DNA of 64,000 bases from Adiantum capillus-veneris (GCA_014529385.2 CM043944.1:65430248-65494247), one strand, 5' to 3'; counted from the stretch's first letter, positions 32,297 through 45,083 are shown. The notes: a model not told the origin generated them from the letters alone. A program made the numbers and translations.

Positions 32297-35200
32297 ATGG
32301 CAAGTGTACCATTTCCAACATTTAAAGGAAAGAAGGGGGAGGATTTGGTAACAAACTTACTAGATGACTTTGAAGTAGCATGTGTAGTGAGCAACAAAGA
32401 TACGGATGAATCCCGGGTTAGAATCTTTAAGCATCTTATGAAGCTAGAAGCTAGATCATGGTACAATGCACTTCCACAAGCAACCAAGGATGACTGGGAA
32501 CCCTTAAAAACCACTTTTAAGAGGCGCTTTGGGGGAGGTACCACTTCAGAAAAGTTGTGGGACAAGTTGAGAGACTTGAAGCAAAAGGGTCTTTTAGAAT
32601 ATGCCACCTATGAGTCCAAATTTGTGGATTTGTGGGAACGGTGGGTTGAGTCACTGGCTAGGGGGGAAGCTGCACCCGATTTTCTAAAAAAAGATCAGTT
32701 CACGCATGGCTTATGGCCGCTTCTCAAGGAGAAGGTGAAAGGTAGATTCCCGGCTACGTACGAGTTAGCCGTTGAGATTGCTCGCCTTAAAGACAAGAAG
32801 CTGCGAATGAAAGCCAAAGAAACCGAGTCAACAGAATCAGGAACATCGCGTCGACCAGCAACTACGACAACCACCATTCCACCACCACCACCGGCTCTTG
32901 GGGTAAGAGATGACCAACAAGATATGTTGGCCCATATTACTGACCAACTGCAGAATTTGTCTGTCCACTTAATACAACAAGGGAGGAGTCAAGAAAGAGA
33001 TCAAGACCCTGGAAGAGCACGACGACAAAATAGGGAGTATCATTGCTACAACTGCGGAGAAGACGGTCACGGTATGTACTACTGTCCCAAACCACGACAA
33101 AACTATAATAGAGGAGGTAGGAGGAACCAATTGTCACCCCCTAGAGAAAGAACACCCCCACCCCGAGCACCACCCCCACCAACACAAATTCTACGTCCAC
33201 CCCAGACACCACTACAAGCATCCATCCCACCTCTTCCACCAGCCCCACCACCTGATCGCCCTGTAAACATCATAAGGCTAGAAGAGAAAGGAAAAGCCAT
33301 AGTAGTGGATCCACCCAGAGCAAAGGAGAGGGACAAGGGTAAGGAGAAGGTAACCTTTTTAGAACCACTTGAAGCCATGACTGTGAAAAGAGCTAGGAGG
33401 GAGAAAGCTACACAATCAGATGATGAGAGAAGCATGAGAGGAGAAACTAGCAAGAGGCCATCCAGGCCACGACGGAAATTGGGCATCACCGACTTCCAGC
33501 TAGGGGAAAGTTCTAAGCCCTATGATCTAACATTGGATGTGGCAGAGCAAGGACCGAAGATTACATGGCCACAGCTGCTACATCTTATACCTAAAGTAAG
33601 GCGACAATGGTCTAAAATGGTAAGTACAAGACGCTCCAAAACAAAGGTAGCCGGAGCAATTTCGGGATGCAACATGGATGACATCCTTCCAATTGTCGAC
33701 GTAAACATAAAAGGAAAGAGGGTTGGAAACACCTACATTGATGGAGGTGCACAAATCTGTGTAATGAGCGAAGCTATGATGCTTCGATTAGGGCTCAAGG
33801 TTGACAGGCCTTCTCCATGCAAGGCAAAGATGGCAAACAACGCAAAAGTAAAGTGTGTGGGTGTGGTAAGTGTCGTGAAAATCAAAGCTTTCAACACTGA
33901 GGTAGAGGTAGATGTTTTTGTAATGCCTACTAAGGGGGAGGGCTATCCACTAATTTTGGGAAGGCCATGGTTGATGGCCATGAAGGCAAAACAGGACTGG
34001 GGTACTGGCCTTCTATGCATGACCGGTAAGAAAGGGGAGACAATCTACTACGACATGAGGATTGGCAAGCAGAAGCAAATGAATCTGGAAACATCGGCAG
34101 ATGAAACCACTAGCGAATCTTCCTGTTCTGAGGAGGAGACCACATCCACCGAAGAAAGTGACAGTTCCATTGATGTGATGGGTATCATTATGAAGGATCC
34201 ACAAAGAGTAAGCACAACTGGTGATCCATCACCAAAAGGGCAACCCAATGAAGAAGAGAGCAAATCACCTAGCCTAGGAGGAAGTAGGTTGAAGGGTATG
34301 TTGTCTACGGAATTAACACTTGAGGAGAAAGATAGTTTTTTGCAAATGTTGATGGGATTTCCTAACCTGCTCATTGACAACTATGAAAGAATCACACGCA
34401 TTACAGTGGCGGAACATCATATTAAGCTGAAGGAAGGGGTAAAACCAGTTGTGCAAAAGCTACGACGACTGGGGGTCATACAAGAAAAGGCACTCTTGGT
34501 CGAGGTAAGGAGACTGCTGGAGGCAGGATTCATCTATCCTGTAGAAAACTCTGAATGGGTGTCACCCATAGTGGTGACGCCTAAAAAGAATGGTAAGTGG
34601 AGGGTCTGTGTTGACTACAAACCACTAAATGCAGCTACAAAGAGAGACCACTTTCCTCTCCCTTTCTTGGATGAAATTCTGAATGAAGTAGCGGGTTTTG
34701 AATGCTATACCGTCTGTGATGGTTATTCTGGATACTTTCAAATACGCATAGCCTTGGAAGATCAGCTAAAAACCACTTTTATCATGCCATGGGGTTGTTT
34801 TGCATACAGGATTATGCCATTTGGTCTCACAAATGCACCTGCCACATTCCAAAGATATGTCACATATGTTTTTCAACCGTTCTTTGGAACATCCATAAGA
34901 GTGTTCATTGATGATTTTTGTATATATAGCTCCCGTATTTCACACTTAGAAAAGGTAACTGAAGGTTTGGCCAGGTTGCAGAGCCTAGGTGGGCAATTAA
35001 ATGTGGATAAATGCCACATTGGGGAGAGTAAAGTCATTCTACTAGGCCATGAAATTTCAGCAAAAGGTATCAACGCCGACCCAAGTAAGGTGTCTGCACT
35101 CATAGCCCTACCTTCACCAACGATCGCACGTCAACTGGTCTCTTTTCTACAGAAGGTGAGGTACTTAAGTAGATTCATACATCTACTATCACAACTTGTT

Positions 35201-35806
35201 CTACCACTGCAACAACTCACTCAAAGATCAACTTTCACTTGGGACGAGGAAAGCGAACATCACTACAACAAGGTAAAGGAGGTCTTAGCCACTCTGCCAA
35301 CTATCGCACCACCTAAGTGGGATGAAAAATTCTATGTCACCTCAAGTGTTGGTGATGACTCATTGGGGGCTGTGCTACTCCAAAAGGATACCATGACATC
35401 TTTCATGAGGCCAATCTACTTCTCTAGTCGAATGATGACAACAGGAGAGAAAGGTTTCACCCATGTGGAACACTTAGTCCTAGCTCTTAGATTTGCAACT
35501 ACAAAGGTTAGGTCAAATTTGCTGCCTAAGCAATTTGTGATTCTAACCACGGATGAAATATTTCCTTATGTTGTACAACACATGGATGTGTCTGCTAGAA
35601 TTACTAAATGGCTAGTTCGTCTGCAAGAGTTTGACTACACGGTACAGGTAGAAAGCACGACAAGGGCAAGTTTGGGGGGACTCATGACCTACCAAGTCTT
35701 TGAAAGGAAGGAGAAGCAATCTAAGGAAGGAGAAGTCCGATTACCTCCAGTACCACCGATGGTAGAAGGAGCATATTCTCTCTACTTTGATGGAGTCTAC
35801 AAGTGA
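32297..35806 (+). pseudogene. gag-pol: A: gag, protease, reverse transcriptase and first RNase H
   Basis: One open frame from ATG 32297 (MASVPFPTFKGKKGEDL). Gag core at residues 1-190 (RSWYNALPQATKDDWEPLK), an intact CCHC knuckle CYNCGEDGHGMYYC at residue 250, and a Pro-rich linker. Retropepsin near residue 482 (YIDGGAQICVM; Gly in place of Ser/Thr) with YPLILGRPW. RT at residues 740-930 (WVSPIVVTPKKNGKWRVC, YTVCDGYSGYFQI, FGLTNAPATF, VFIDDFCIYSS). Then a degenerate RNase H (SVGDDSLGAVLLQKD, VEHLVLALRFATTK, ILTTDEIFPYV) that lacks the first catalytic Asp. An in-frame TGA at 35804-35806 stands where B and C have Arg (DGVYK-stop; B has DGAYKR). Confidence 0.95.
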
Positions 35807-37552
35807 GCGTCCGACAAAGCAGCTGCAGGCATAGTGGTCTTTGATGACAAAGGGACAAAGGTATTTTCATTGGGCCAATTGTTAGATTCACATTCTAACA
35901 ATGAAGCTGAGTATGCAGCACTAACCAAGGGTCTACAATGGTGCGTCTCGCAAGGTGTACAACGCCTTAATGTATTTGGGGATGCTCTACTTCTGGTAAG
36001 GCAAGTAAATGGAGCATGGACATGCAAGAATCCTAGTTTAAGGACTCACTTAAGTGGTGTAAAAACCTTGTTGGGTAAGTTTGAAGAAGTTCAAATACAC
36101 CATATCCCAAGGGCTCAAAACCAAGAAGCAGATGCCCTAGCAAGTGAAAGACTACAGAAAGTGGTGGTTGGAGCAATAAAACTAAAGCTCCCTCTATTTC
36201 AAGGAAGTGATGCCTTGCCTGACATCATGCATTTTTTGGAAACAGGGGAATGCCCATCAGACTTAACAAAGGGACAGAAGCAATGGCTGACGCGGAAGGC
36301 CACAAGGTATCGACTCATCAATGAAGGTTTGTACTGTAAGGGTAAGGACCAAATACTCACGAAGGTCCCTCTCTCTCAGGAAATCACGGGAGTAATTGCT
36401 AGCTGTCACGACAGGGTTTGTGGTGGTCACTTTGCCCTAGAAATAACAAGTAGGAAAATCTTGCAGGCAGGCTTCATATGGCCTAGCCTCAACCGTGATG
36501 TACACCATTGGTGCAAAACGTGTAAGTTGTGTCAAAAGGCCGGCACTAGGTCACTTATGCCTGAACCACAGACACCTATTCTCTCATATGGCCCATTTGA
36601 AAAATGGGGTATCGATGCCATTGGGCCATTACCTAGGGCCAACTCAGGAAAATTCTACATTATCATGGGGGTCGACTACATGACTAGATGGGCAGAGGCT
36701 ACAGCCACCACTAGAATCACAGCGGTAGAGGTAGCTAAATTTATCTACGAGCACATATGATGTAGGTTTGGCACACCTTTAGAGATCAACTCTGATAGAG
36801 GGCCAGGTTTCACAGCAGACTTGGTAGGAGAATTAATGTAGAAACTGGGCATTACAAGGAGGCACTCTTCGCCATATTACCCTCAATGTAATGGCCTAGT
36901 TGAAAAGGTAAATGGAATGATTTCTAAAATTATTACCAAGCAGGTAAACAATCATCCTGGGGACTGGGATAAGTATCTACTACCAGCTTTATGGGCCTAC
37001 AGAACTTCATTTCGTACATCCTTGGGATTCACACCGTATCATCTAGTATTTGGTAAGGAAGCAATCTTGCCCATTGAAGTGCAACTACAAAGTCTCAGAG
37101 TAATGGCAAGCCAGCTTCAACAGCCCAACATGCATTTGAGAGATCACATCATCAACTTGGAAAGACTGCAGCTGGACAGAGAAGAAGCAATAAATTATTA
37201 TGCACCACAAGCAGAGCATAGACGGCTTAGCTTTAACGATCATCTCCGGAAAAAAGAATTGAAGAAAGGAATGTTGGTGCTCCGCTACGACAATCGCTTC
37301 GACACGCGCAAGGATAAGAAACTCCTACTCCGATGGGAAGGTCCTTTCATCGTCAGGAAAAAGTATGCCAATGGAAGCTACCAGCTTATGGAGGCTGATG
37401 GAAAACTTCATAAAACCAGGGTAAATGGTTGGCGACTTAAACCTTATTTTCTTCGATTTGACCAAGCTCCACCAATTGACATTCCAGATAAGGACACACC
37501 ATCAGCCTCCACCTCTGACGATAATGATCAAACAGATGAGCTAGAGACATGA
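35807..37552 (+). pseudogene. pol: A: second RNase H and integrase
   Basis: Continues in the same frame. Archaeal-type RNase H: AGIVVFDDKG, SNNEAEYAALTKGLQW, LNVFGDALLLVRQVNGAW and IHHIPRAQNQEADALASERL, with D-E-D-D residues present. HHCC module: CHDRVCGGHFALEITSRK to WCKTCKLC. Integrase: WGIDAIGPLP, INSDRGPGF, CNGLVEKVNGM (D, D, E), then the C-terminal barrel (RWEGPFIVRKKYANGSYQLM). Stops at 36758-36760 (after YEHI) and 36839-36841 (before KLGITRR) are single-base changes. It ends 28 bp before the 3' LTR. Confidence 0.95.
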
Positions 37553-37564
37553 ATGCCTCTAGCC

Positions 37565-37580
37565 AAAAGGGGAGGGCTAA
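37565..37580 (+). other. A: polypurine tract
   Basis: AAAAGGGGAGGGCTAA directly before the 3' LTR; C has a like tract ending GGAAGGGCTAA. Confidence 0.75.
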
Positions 37581-39128
37581 TGATGGGGGCTTTTCACAAG
37601 CCAAGCTCCCATACCCCTCTTCTCTCGTCCCCACCCCATGAAAACCCCCTCTTAGGGAGGGAGTGATAAAAGGCATTGGAAAAAGTAAGAAAAAATAAAG
37701 TATGATTATGTAAATATATAAGAAAGGTAAAATAGGCCACCTCATGCCTGCGGGGTAGCCCATCCCCACCTTGCCTCCTTTTTCTTCATAGTTGCCCCGC
37801 CGTGTGCCCCTTTTCCTCTCCTTCACTCAAAAGGTCAACCCTCTCTCTCTTCCCCTTGTCCTTTCTCCTTTCTCTCTCCCCTCAAGCTACCCCACCTCTC
37901 ACCAATAATGCATTATAACTCACCAATAATGCACCAACTCACATGCAACTTACCCTATCTTCCAAAATAGTATACCCCACCCCCTCTTTCTCTCTCCTAT
38001 CATATCCCATGACCCAAATACCCCCCCCTCTCTCTAAAGGGCGCCATGTCTCTTGTCTTGTAGCTAAATAACCTCCCCCACACTCACACACACTCAGTTT
38101 CACTGAAAAAAGTGCCCATGAATCCATCCCCACCCGGTGGTTACCTGATTTTTCTTGTGTTCACACACATCTGCACACAGATTCACCTCTGAACACACTC
38201 CCCTCTCTCCCCTCTTGTAATTACTTTATTCTCCATTTCACCTCTCACTTTTTTTCATCAACCCATCTCTCTCTCTTAGTCTCTCTCTCATGAGACTGCT
38301 GTTCTCGCACATATACACACAGCCAGACAAGTGGGGCCCACAGTCACATGGCCTATGTAGATAATGATTTCTTCATTTCTAAATTCTAGAATTTCTCCCC
38401 CCTCCTCCCCTATATAAAGAGGGGTCACCATCACACTAAATACACACACAACATCACCAAAGAACACACTATGCATTGTGTGTGCCTAGTGCACACACAC
38501 ACACCCACACCCACACCATCACCGCAATCACCATGCTTGTCTTGAGCATGACCTCTACACCCTTGGCTATGGAAGATGAAGGGCAACTAAATGAAGGATG
38601 ATGGCCATAATCCTCGTGCGAGTCTTCTCTATCAACTCCCACCTATCCGCCATGTGCTCTACCACTCTCTCCCTTCTCATTCCCCTACCCTATGCTCCTC
38701 ATTTCATCGCCTAATTCTCTAAATAAAACTTGAGGTCTTGTGAGTATGTTTTCTTGCAATGTTTTGCCCATGTGAGGTGTGTGGAATCGCCACCTAGTCT
38801 TGTGTTTTGGAGTGAGCTTGTGTATGTGTGAAGGGTGTGCGGATTCGCCATCCTTTTGTGATGCCTAAGTATTAAGCCGCTATACCCCCTCCCTCACTCT
38901 CTCTCTCTCTCTTTCACTTGATCTCATTCCCCTTCCTTTTCATCATTACTCCCAAGCATCCATCTCTCTTGGATGAAAACTTTGTTATGGTGGTGTGTTG
39001 TTTGCGTCCTAGCCGCTGAAGCTAGGTGGTGCCCCCTGTTTGCTTTACCATGATAGGCTCGAGGTGCGCCATTCGGTCCCCGGTGTTTTAGAGGCCATCG
39101 GGGTTCGGGGTTCGCTTTGCTCCCGTCA
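37581..39128 (+). repeat. A: 3' LTR
   Basis: 1,548 bp, TGATGGGGGC to CCCGTCA; followed by GTGG (39129-39132). Confidence 0.95.
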
Positions 39129-39905
39129 GTGGCTAGTGTGAAGACACTTCTTTTGAAGCCTCGACTTCAGGTGGTGAAAGCACTCTCAAACTCGGGTGTT
39201 AACAAGTTTTTGGAGGGGGAGCTACACATCAATGGGGTGTGGTATTGGCAAGAGGCTACATATGGTGATGCACTCCAACTACTACTAGCAAGAAGGCTCA
39301 AGGTGGTTGAGAGGGTAGCCATTGAACCCTATGAACTCTCCAAAGCTGAAGATGGTCACACCAAAGCTAGGCTAATCACTGGTGAGCAAATTCTTCGCAT
39401 CTCTCAAATGGTGGGATCCAAGAGAGCTCAATTTCAATGAAGTGCTTCATGGAAGTTTGTATTTAATGCACCAATGAATAATCCCATTTTCTACAACTTT
39501 CAATCAGTTCAGAATATTAGGGTGAATGTTCGCATTGATAGAAAGATTTTTTTCCAACAAAGATTAGTCTTCTATTTTGGAGCTGAGAGGTTGAGAGAGA
39601 TATTGTTGTCCCCTGACCCTATAATATTTTCTATTTTGGAGTATAATGTATCTTTTGATGTTCACATCTTCATCTTGCTTTAAGCATACTCCATGAATCA
39701 TAGGGATTTATATGGACCTTTCCAACCTCTTGCTAGACAAACTGTGCATATAATAGCTAGCACAAAGCTTAGGTTCCAAAACATCATAAGGAACTTACTA
39801 GGCCCTCGTCGTCTAGCTGAGATTAATGCATCTATCAATCCATTTATTCTACCCTTAATAAGATATGATTTGGGCCTAGAGGTTTTCATCTTTGTGCTGT
39901 ATTGA
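39129..39905 (+). pseudogene. B: ORF0, second part, with the C-terminal domain in two copies
   Basis: Resumes after element A. The middle module is HINGVWYWQEATYGDALQLL and ARRLKVVERVAIEPYEL, ending TGA at 39438-39440. Then, all in the same frame, come two tandem copies of the C-terminal module: 39510-39683 (VNVRIDRKIFFQQRLVFYFG, LREILLSPDPIIFSILEYN, SFDVHIFILL-stop) and 39693-39905 (VHIIASTKLRFQNIIRNLLG, LAEINASINPFILPLIRYD, LEVFIFVLY-stop). The second copy ends 19 bp before the gag ATG. C and A have one copy. The stops at the end of each module may be original or mutational. Confidence 0.65.
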
Positions 39906-39924
39906 GAGGAAGGCAACCCATTTT

Positions 39925-41127
39925 ATGATGGCTTTCCCTAATTTTTTTGGGCGTAGTGGGGAAAATGCTAGGGATTTTTTGGATAACTTGGAGATGGCTT
40001 TCCTTTTCTCTGGGAGGGATGATGAAGCATTGAAATTGAGAGCTTTTCCTTTCGTGCTCAAAGAAGAAGCTAGGGTATGGTTCCAGGCTCTAGATCCAAC
40101 CCAAAGAGCTGATTGGGAGGGATTGAAGGCGGCTTTCCTACGAAGATTTCAACGAGACAATTCGGCAGAAGAACTATGGCAATGGCTTCTGGCCCTTCAT
40201 CAAGTTGACCCTCATGGTTATGCAACCTATGAGGAAGGTTTTCTGAAACTTTGGGGGCAATGGTCAGACTCACTAAACCCTGGTGAGCGAGCTCCCAATT
40301 TCCTCCAAAAGGATCGATTTATCTCAGGATTGTACCCCTTGCTAAGGGAGAAGGTAAAGAGCAAATTTCCAAATACTTTTGAAGATGCCTTAAGAATTTA
40401 TAGGGAAAAGAATAGAAAGATTCTCTATCAAGCCCAAGCTGGCCAGCTAGCTTTGGGAGGCAATATCACAACTATGGAAGCTTCTCACATACCTCCAAAT
40501 GTGCCTAATGCACCAGACCTCAATAGAGGTCAACAAGAAGATATGCTCCAACAAATAAACAATCTCACAAACCAGCTAGAGCGGTTGAGAGTAAGTCTTG
40601 TGCAGGGTGCAAGAAGGCCTATTGAGGGAAATGTTGGGAATCGGCCACCAATGCAACGTCAAGCAAGGGAAATGTTGTGTTACAATTGTGGGGAAAATGG
40701 CCACGGCATGTATAATTTCCCTCATCCCGGAAGATATGACTACCCTATCAGAGGTCCTCGACAACAAGTAAGTCCTCCCCGTGCTAGAGCTCAAGCACAA
40801 GAGCAACCGCAACCTCAAATTTTGCAGCCACCTCGTGCTCAAGCTCAAGCCCCTGCTACTCAACCAAATGTGAGCATCATAAGGATGGAGGAGGTCCTCA
40901 AGGGCAGAAGCAACCAGGAAGAAATAGCTAAAGGGAAGATGAAGATAGATAAAGTGGATACAATGCCTATCAAACGTGTGCGTGTCCAAGATGAAGTAAG
41001 TAAAGAAACAAGCAAGGATGCAAGCAATGAAGCAAGTACATCTCGGGAAACTAAAGATGAAGCCAAGAAGAGAAAGACCCGTACTAGGTCTCAAATTGAC
41101 ATCTCTGATTTCCCTATGGGATCTTAG
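39925..41127 (+). pseudogene. gag: B: gag
   Basis: Starts MMAFPNFFGRSGENARDFLD; gag core RVWFQALDPTQRADWEGLK, GYATYEEGFLKLWGQW and FISGLYPLLREKVKSKF. The CCHC knuckle reads CYNCGENGHGMYNFP, its last Cys changed to Phe. Pro/Gln-rich and Lys-rich linkers follow. A TAG at 41128-41130 separates it from the protease in the same frame. Confidence 0.92.
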
Positions 41128-43314
41128 ACACAACCTTATGACTTGACAGCTGATGTGAGTTCTCAAGGACCAAAGATTACTTGGCCACAACTACTTCATA
41201 TCTCCCCAAAGCTTCGACGACAATGGTCAAAAATGGTGAGCACGAGGGCAAAGCGAAGTAAGCTAGTAAGTGTAATCAAAGCATATGGTCTCAAGGATAT
41301 AGTGCCTTTGGTGGAGGCTCAAATCAAGGGACAACGGATTCCAAAAACTTACATTGACAGTGGAGCAGAGGTTTGTGTCATGACAAAGAAGCTAATGCAT
41401 CAATTGGGTTTAGAGGTAATGGAATCATCAAACTTTAGGGCAAAAATGGCCAATAATGTCTCTGTCACTTGTGTGGGTGTAGTGAAAGCTTTGAGAGTTT
41501 CTGTTTTTGGAATCACTATAGAGGTTGATGCTTATGTGATGCCAGTAAAGGGAGAAGGATACCCCCTTATTTTAGGACGACCTTGGCTCATGGGTATAGG
41601 AGCTAGGAAAGATTGGGCAACAGGAGACTTGGAGTTGAGGCCTCGTGTGGGTAGCCTTAGTCGGAAGGTGGTTTATAACTTGAAGAATGGGCGACAAGAG
41701 AACCTTGAACTAGAGACGTCAGCTGATGAGTGGAGCTCAAGTGGATTCTCCTCATCCATGGACGAGGAAGAGAGTTCAAGTGAAGAGAGTGATAGCACTC
41801 TCGAAGTCATGGGCGTCACCATAAAGGAAACTACCTCATCAGAAGACAACCCAAGGATCCAAATGGAGAATGTGTGGGATGCCAGCTTAGAGAAGATGTT
41901 ATCCAAGGATAGAAAGGAAGAAGAAAAGGAGGGTTATGTAAATGTTCTCAAGAAGCATGCATCATTGTTTATTTTTTATTACACTCACATTACAGGTGTC
42001 ACTGCAGTGAAGCATCATATCCATCTAAAAGAAGGGAGCAAGCCAGTAGTACAAAAACTAAGAAGATTAGGAGTTGTGCAACAAAATGCATTGTTGTCCG
42101 AGGTGAAGAGACTCTTAGAAGTAGGATTCATATACCCAGTAGAAGATTCAGAATGGGTCTCCCCAGTAGTGGTGAGGCAAAAGAAGAATGGTAAATGGCG
42201 AGTGTGCGTGGATTACAAGCCACTAAATGCTGCAACAAAGAGGGACCACTTCCCTCTCCCATTTCAAGATGAGATTCTAAATGAAGTAGCAGGCCATGAG
42301 CGATACACAGTGTGTGATGGCTACTCTGGCTACTTTCAAATATGCATTGCAGAGGAGGACCAGAAAAAGACTACTTTCATCACACCATGGGGCTGTTTTG
42401 CATTTCGAGTCATGCCTTTTGGTCTCACCAACGCTCTAGCCACCTTTCAACGATTCATGAACATGGTCTTCCAACCTTACTTTGGTAATTCCATAAGGGT
42501 TTTCATACATGAATTTTGTATTTAGAGCTCCAAAAGTATGCATCTCGGCAAGATTGATGAAGGATTTACTCGTTTAGCTAAGCTGGGTGGACAACTAAAC
42601 AAGGACAAATGTCACATTGGGGAAAGCAAGGTTACACTATTGGGGCATGTAGTGTCCATTGATGGAATCGAGGTAGATCCTGAAAAGATAGAAACATTGC
42701 TAAATCTACCTTCCCCAACCTCCATCAAACAATTAATCTCTTTCTTGCAAAAGCTAAGATATTTGAGTAGATTCATACACTTACTCTCCCAAGTGATATT
42801 TCCTCTACAACATCTGACTCGTCAAGAGATGCTTGTTTGGAGTGAAGAAAGTGATGGGCATTTTAGAGAGATTAAAAAAATGTTAGGGTCACTCCCTATA
42901 ATCCTCCAACCTTGTTGGGAAGAAACATTCTTTGTAAACCCTAGTGTGGGAGAAGAGGCCATTGGTGCTGCCCTCCTACAAAAAGATCCAAAAACATCCT
43001 TTATGAGGCCTGTGTATTTTGCTAGCCGCCTCATGGAAAACACAGAGAAGGCCTACACCCTGATGGAACAGCTAGTGTTAGCTCTCATGTTTGCGGTAAC
43101 CAAATTTCGGCCATACTTGTTGCCGAAGAGGTTTGTAATTATTACTATGGAGGATATGTTTCCCTATGCACTACAACATATGGAAATCTCTGACAAAATA
43201 GCAAAGTGGGTGGTGCGACTTCAAGAGTTTTATTATACAATATAGGTTGAAAGAACAACTCGAGCATGCTTAGCCGACATTTTAACAAACAAGTGCTATG
43301 AAAAAGTTTTCCAT
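41128..43314 (+). pseudogene. pol: B: protease, reverse transcriptase and first RNase H
   Basis: Retropepsin TYIDSGAEVCVMTKKLMHQL with an intact DSG and YPLILGRPW. RT: WVSPVVVRQKKNGKWRVCVD, YTVCDGYSGYFQICIAEEDQ, FGLTNALATF and a mutated motif C, FIHEFCI-stop (A has FIDDFCIYSS): the catalytic Asp pair is His-Glu, so it is inactive. Stops at 42523-42525 and 43243-43245. The first RNase H lacks its first Asp (FVNPSVGEEAIGAALLQKD). Confidence 0.92.
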
Positions 43315-45083
43315 TTGAAGAGAAAGGAACTTCCACCACCTCCAGCTCTAGAGGCTTTGGTCAATGCTTATAGCCTCTACTTTGATGGAGCATACAAGAG
43401 AACCAAGGATAAGGCAGTTGCAGGCATCGTGGTCTTATCTCCATTGGGAGAGAGGATCCATGGTGAAGGGATCACTCTAGAAGATGTCCACTCCAACAAT
43501 GAAGCAGAATATAAAACTCTAATTCATGGCCTTTGTTGGTGCCTCGATAATTCAATTAAGAGATTAAATGCTTTTGGTGACTCCATGCTTTTGGTAAGGC
43601 AAATGCAAGGTACATGGGCTTGCAAAAATGCCAGTCTCTCTACTAAAATGAGAGAAGCCAAAGCTCTTATGAGGAGATTTAGGGAGGCACAAGTACATCA
43701 TGTGCCAAGAGACCAGAACAAGGATGCAGACCACCTAGCATCATCGAAGTTAAATGAGTCAATAGTGGGAGCAGTGGCCATCAAACTTCCACTTCAGCAA
43801 GGCAAGGAGGACTTAGAAGATATTATGCACATTCTGGAGCAAGGAGAGGCTCCTAAACACTTGAATGCAGGGGAAAGGCGATGGTTAGCTAGGAAGGCTA
43901 CCAGGTATCGCATAGTAAATGATAACTTGTATTGTCTTGGTAAGGATGGTGTGCTTAGGAGAGTGCCTTTGAAGAGTGAAATTGAAGAGATTTTAAAAGC
44001 TTGTCACGATGATATGTGCGGACGACACTTTGCACACGACGTCACTAGTAGGAAGGTTCTACAAGCTGGGTTTACTTGGCCAAGTCTTCATTGTGATGTC
44101 AAATACTGGTGTCAAACATGTGATGAATGTCAGAAAGCAAGACCACGACGGCGAATAGCTGAACCTCAGAACCCAATAAAGGTATATGGGCCCTTTGAGA
44201 AGTGGGTAATTGATGCCATAGGGCCTCTACCACGCACTCAGTCAGGTAAAGAGTACATCATCATGGGAGTAGACTACATGACTAGATGGGTTGAGGCTAT
44301 GCCGACTAATAGAATTACTGCTAAGGATGTGAGTCAGTTCATCTTTGACCACATCTGTTGCCGGTTTGGCACCCTCTTGAAATACTATCTGATAGAGGAC
44401 CAGGGTTTAGAGCAGACTTGGTAGGAGAACTCATACAGAAGCTAAATATTCAGCATCAACACTCTACTCCTTACTACCCTCAGTGCCATGGTTTGGTGGA
44501 AAAGGTAAATGGAATCATTTGCAAAATTCTCACCAAACAGGTACATGCCAGGCACCAAGATTGGGACAAACACCTGAATGGAGCTCTATGGGCCGATAGA
44601 ACCTCCTTCAAAACCACATTAGGGTACACACCCTTTCATTTGGTTTATGGAAAGGAGGCGCTTTTGCCCATTGAAGTGAAGTTAACAAGTCTTCGAATAT
44701 TGGGTAGCCAGGTAGGCTCTCAAAAGGAGAAAGTACATCAAAGGATCATGGATCTAGACAGACTGCAATTGGATCGTGAAGAAGCCATCAACCACTATTC
44801 TCAAGAAGCAGAGAAGCGCAGAGAAAAGTTCAACAAAAAGCTAGCATCCAAAGACATCAAAAAGGGATCTCTGGTGCTTAGATATGACAATCGCTTCGAC
44901 ACGCGTAAGGATGGAAAGTTTCTTTTTCGATGGGAAGGCCCGTTCTTGGTCACCAAAAAGTTCAAGAATGGCTCTTACAGACTTCAAGACATTGATGGTA
45001 AAGTGCACAAGACCAGTACAAATGGATGGCGTCTAAAGCCTTATCACATCAGGATAAGGTCAGCTCAAGATCAAAGAAAGTAG
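43315..45083 (+). pseudogene. pol: B: second RNase H and integrase
   Basis: LYFDGAYKRTKDKAVAGIVV, HSNNEAEYKTLIHGLCWC, LNAFGDSMLLVRQMQGTW and VHHVPRDQNKDADHLASSKL give the archaeal-type RNase H. HHCC: CHDDMCGRHFAHDVTSRK and WCQTCDECQKA. Integrase: VIDAIGPLP, then a one-base frameshift near 44390 inside the second catalytic motif (LSDRGPGF), HGLVEKVNGI (Glu), ending RWEGPFLVTKKF and NGWRLKPYHI. Confidence 0.92.

Larger units (their letters stand above)
29859..39128 (+). mobile_element. Element A: nearly intact Tat-type Ty3/gypsy element
   Basis: Complete: LTRs 29859-31437 and 37581-39128 (TGATGGGGGC...CCCGTCA), primer site 31440-31451, ORF0, a gag-pol frame of 1,752 codons in one frame with three stops, and a polypurine tract. 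Flanked by GTGG. It lies in the ORF0 of element B. I count 9 substitutions between the LTRs in their first 322 bp. Confidence 0.95.
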
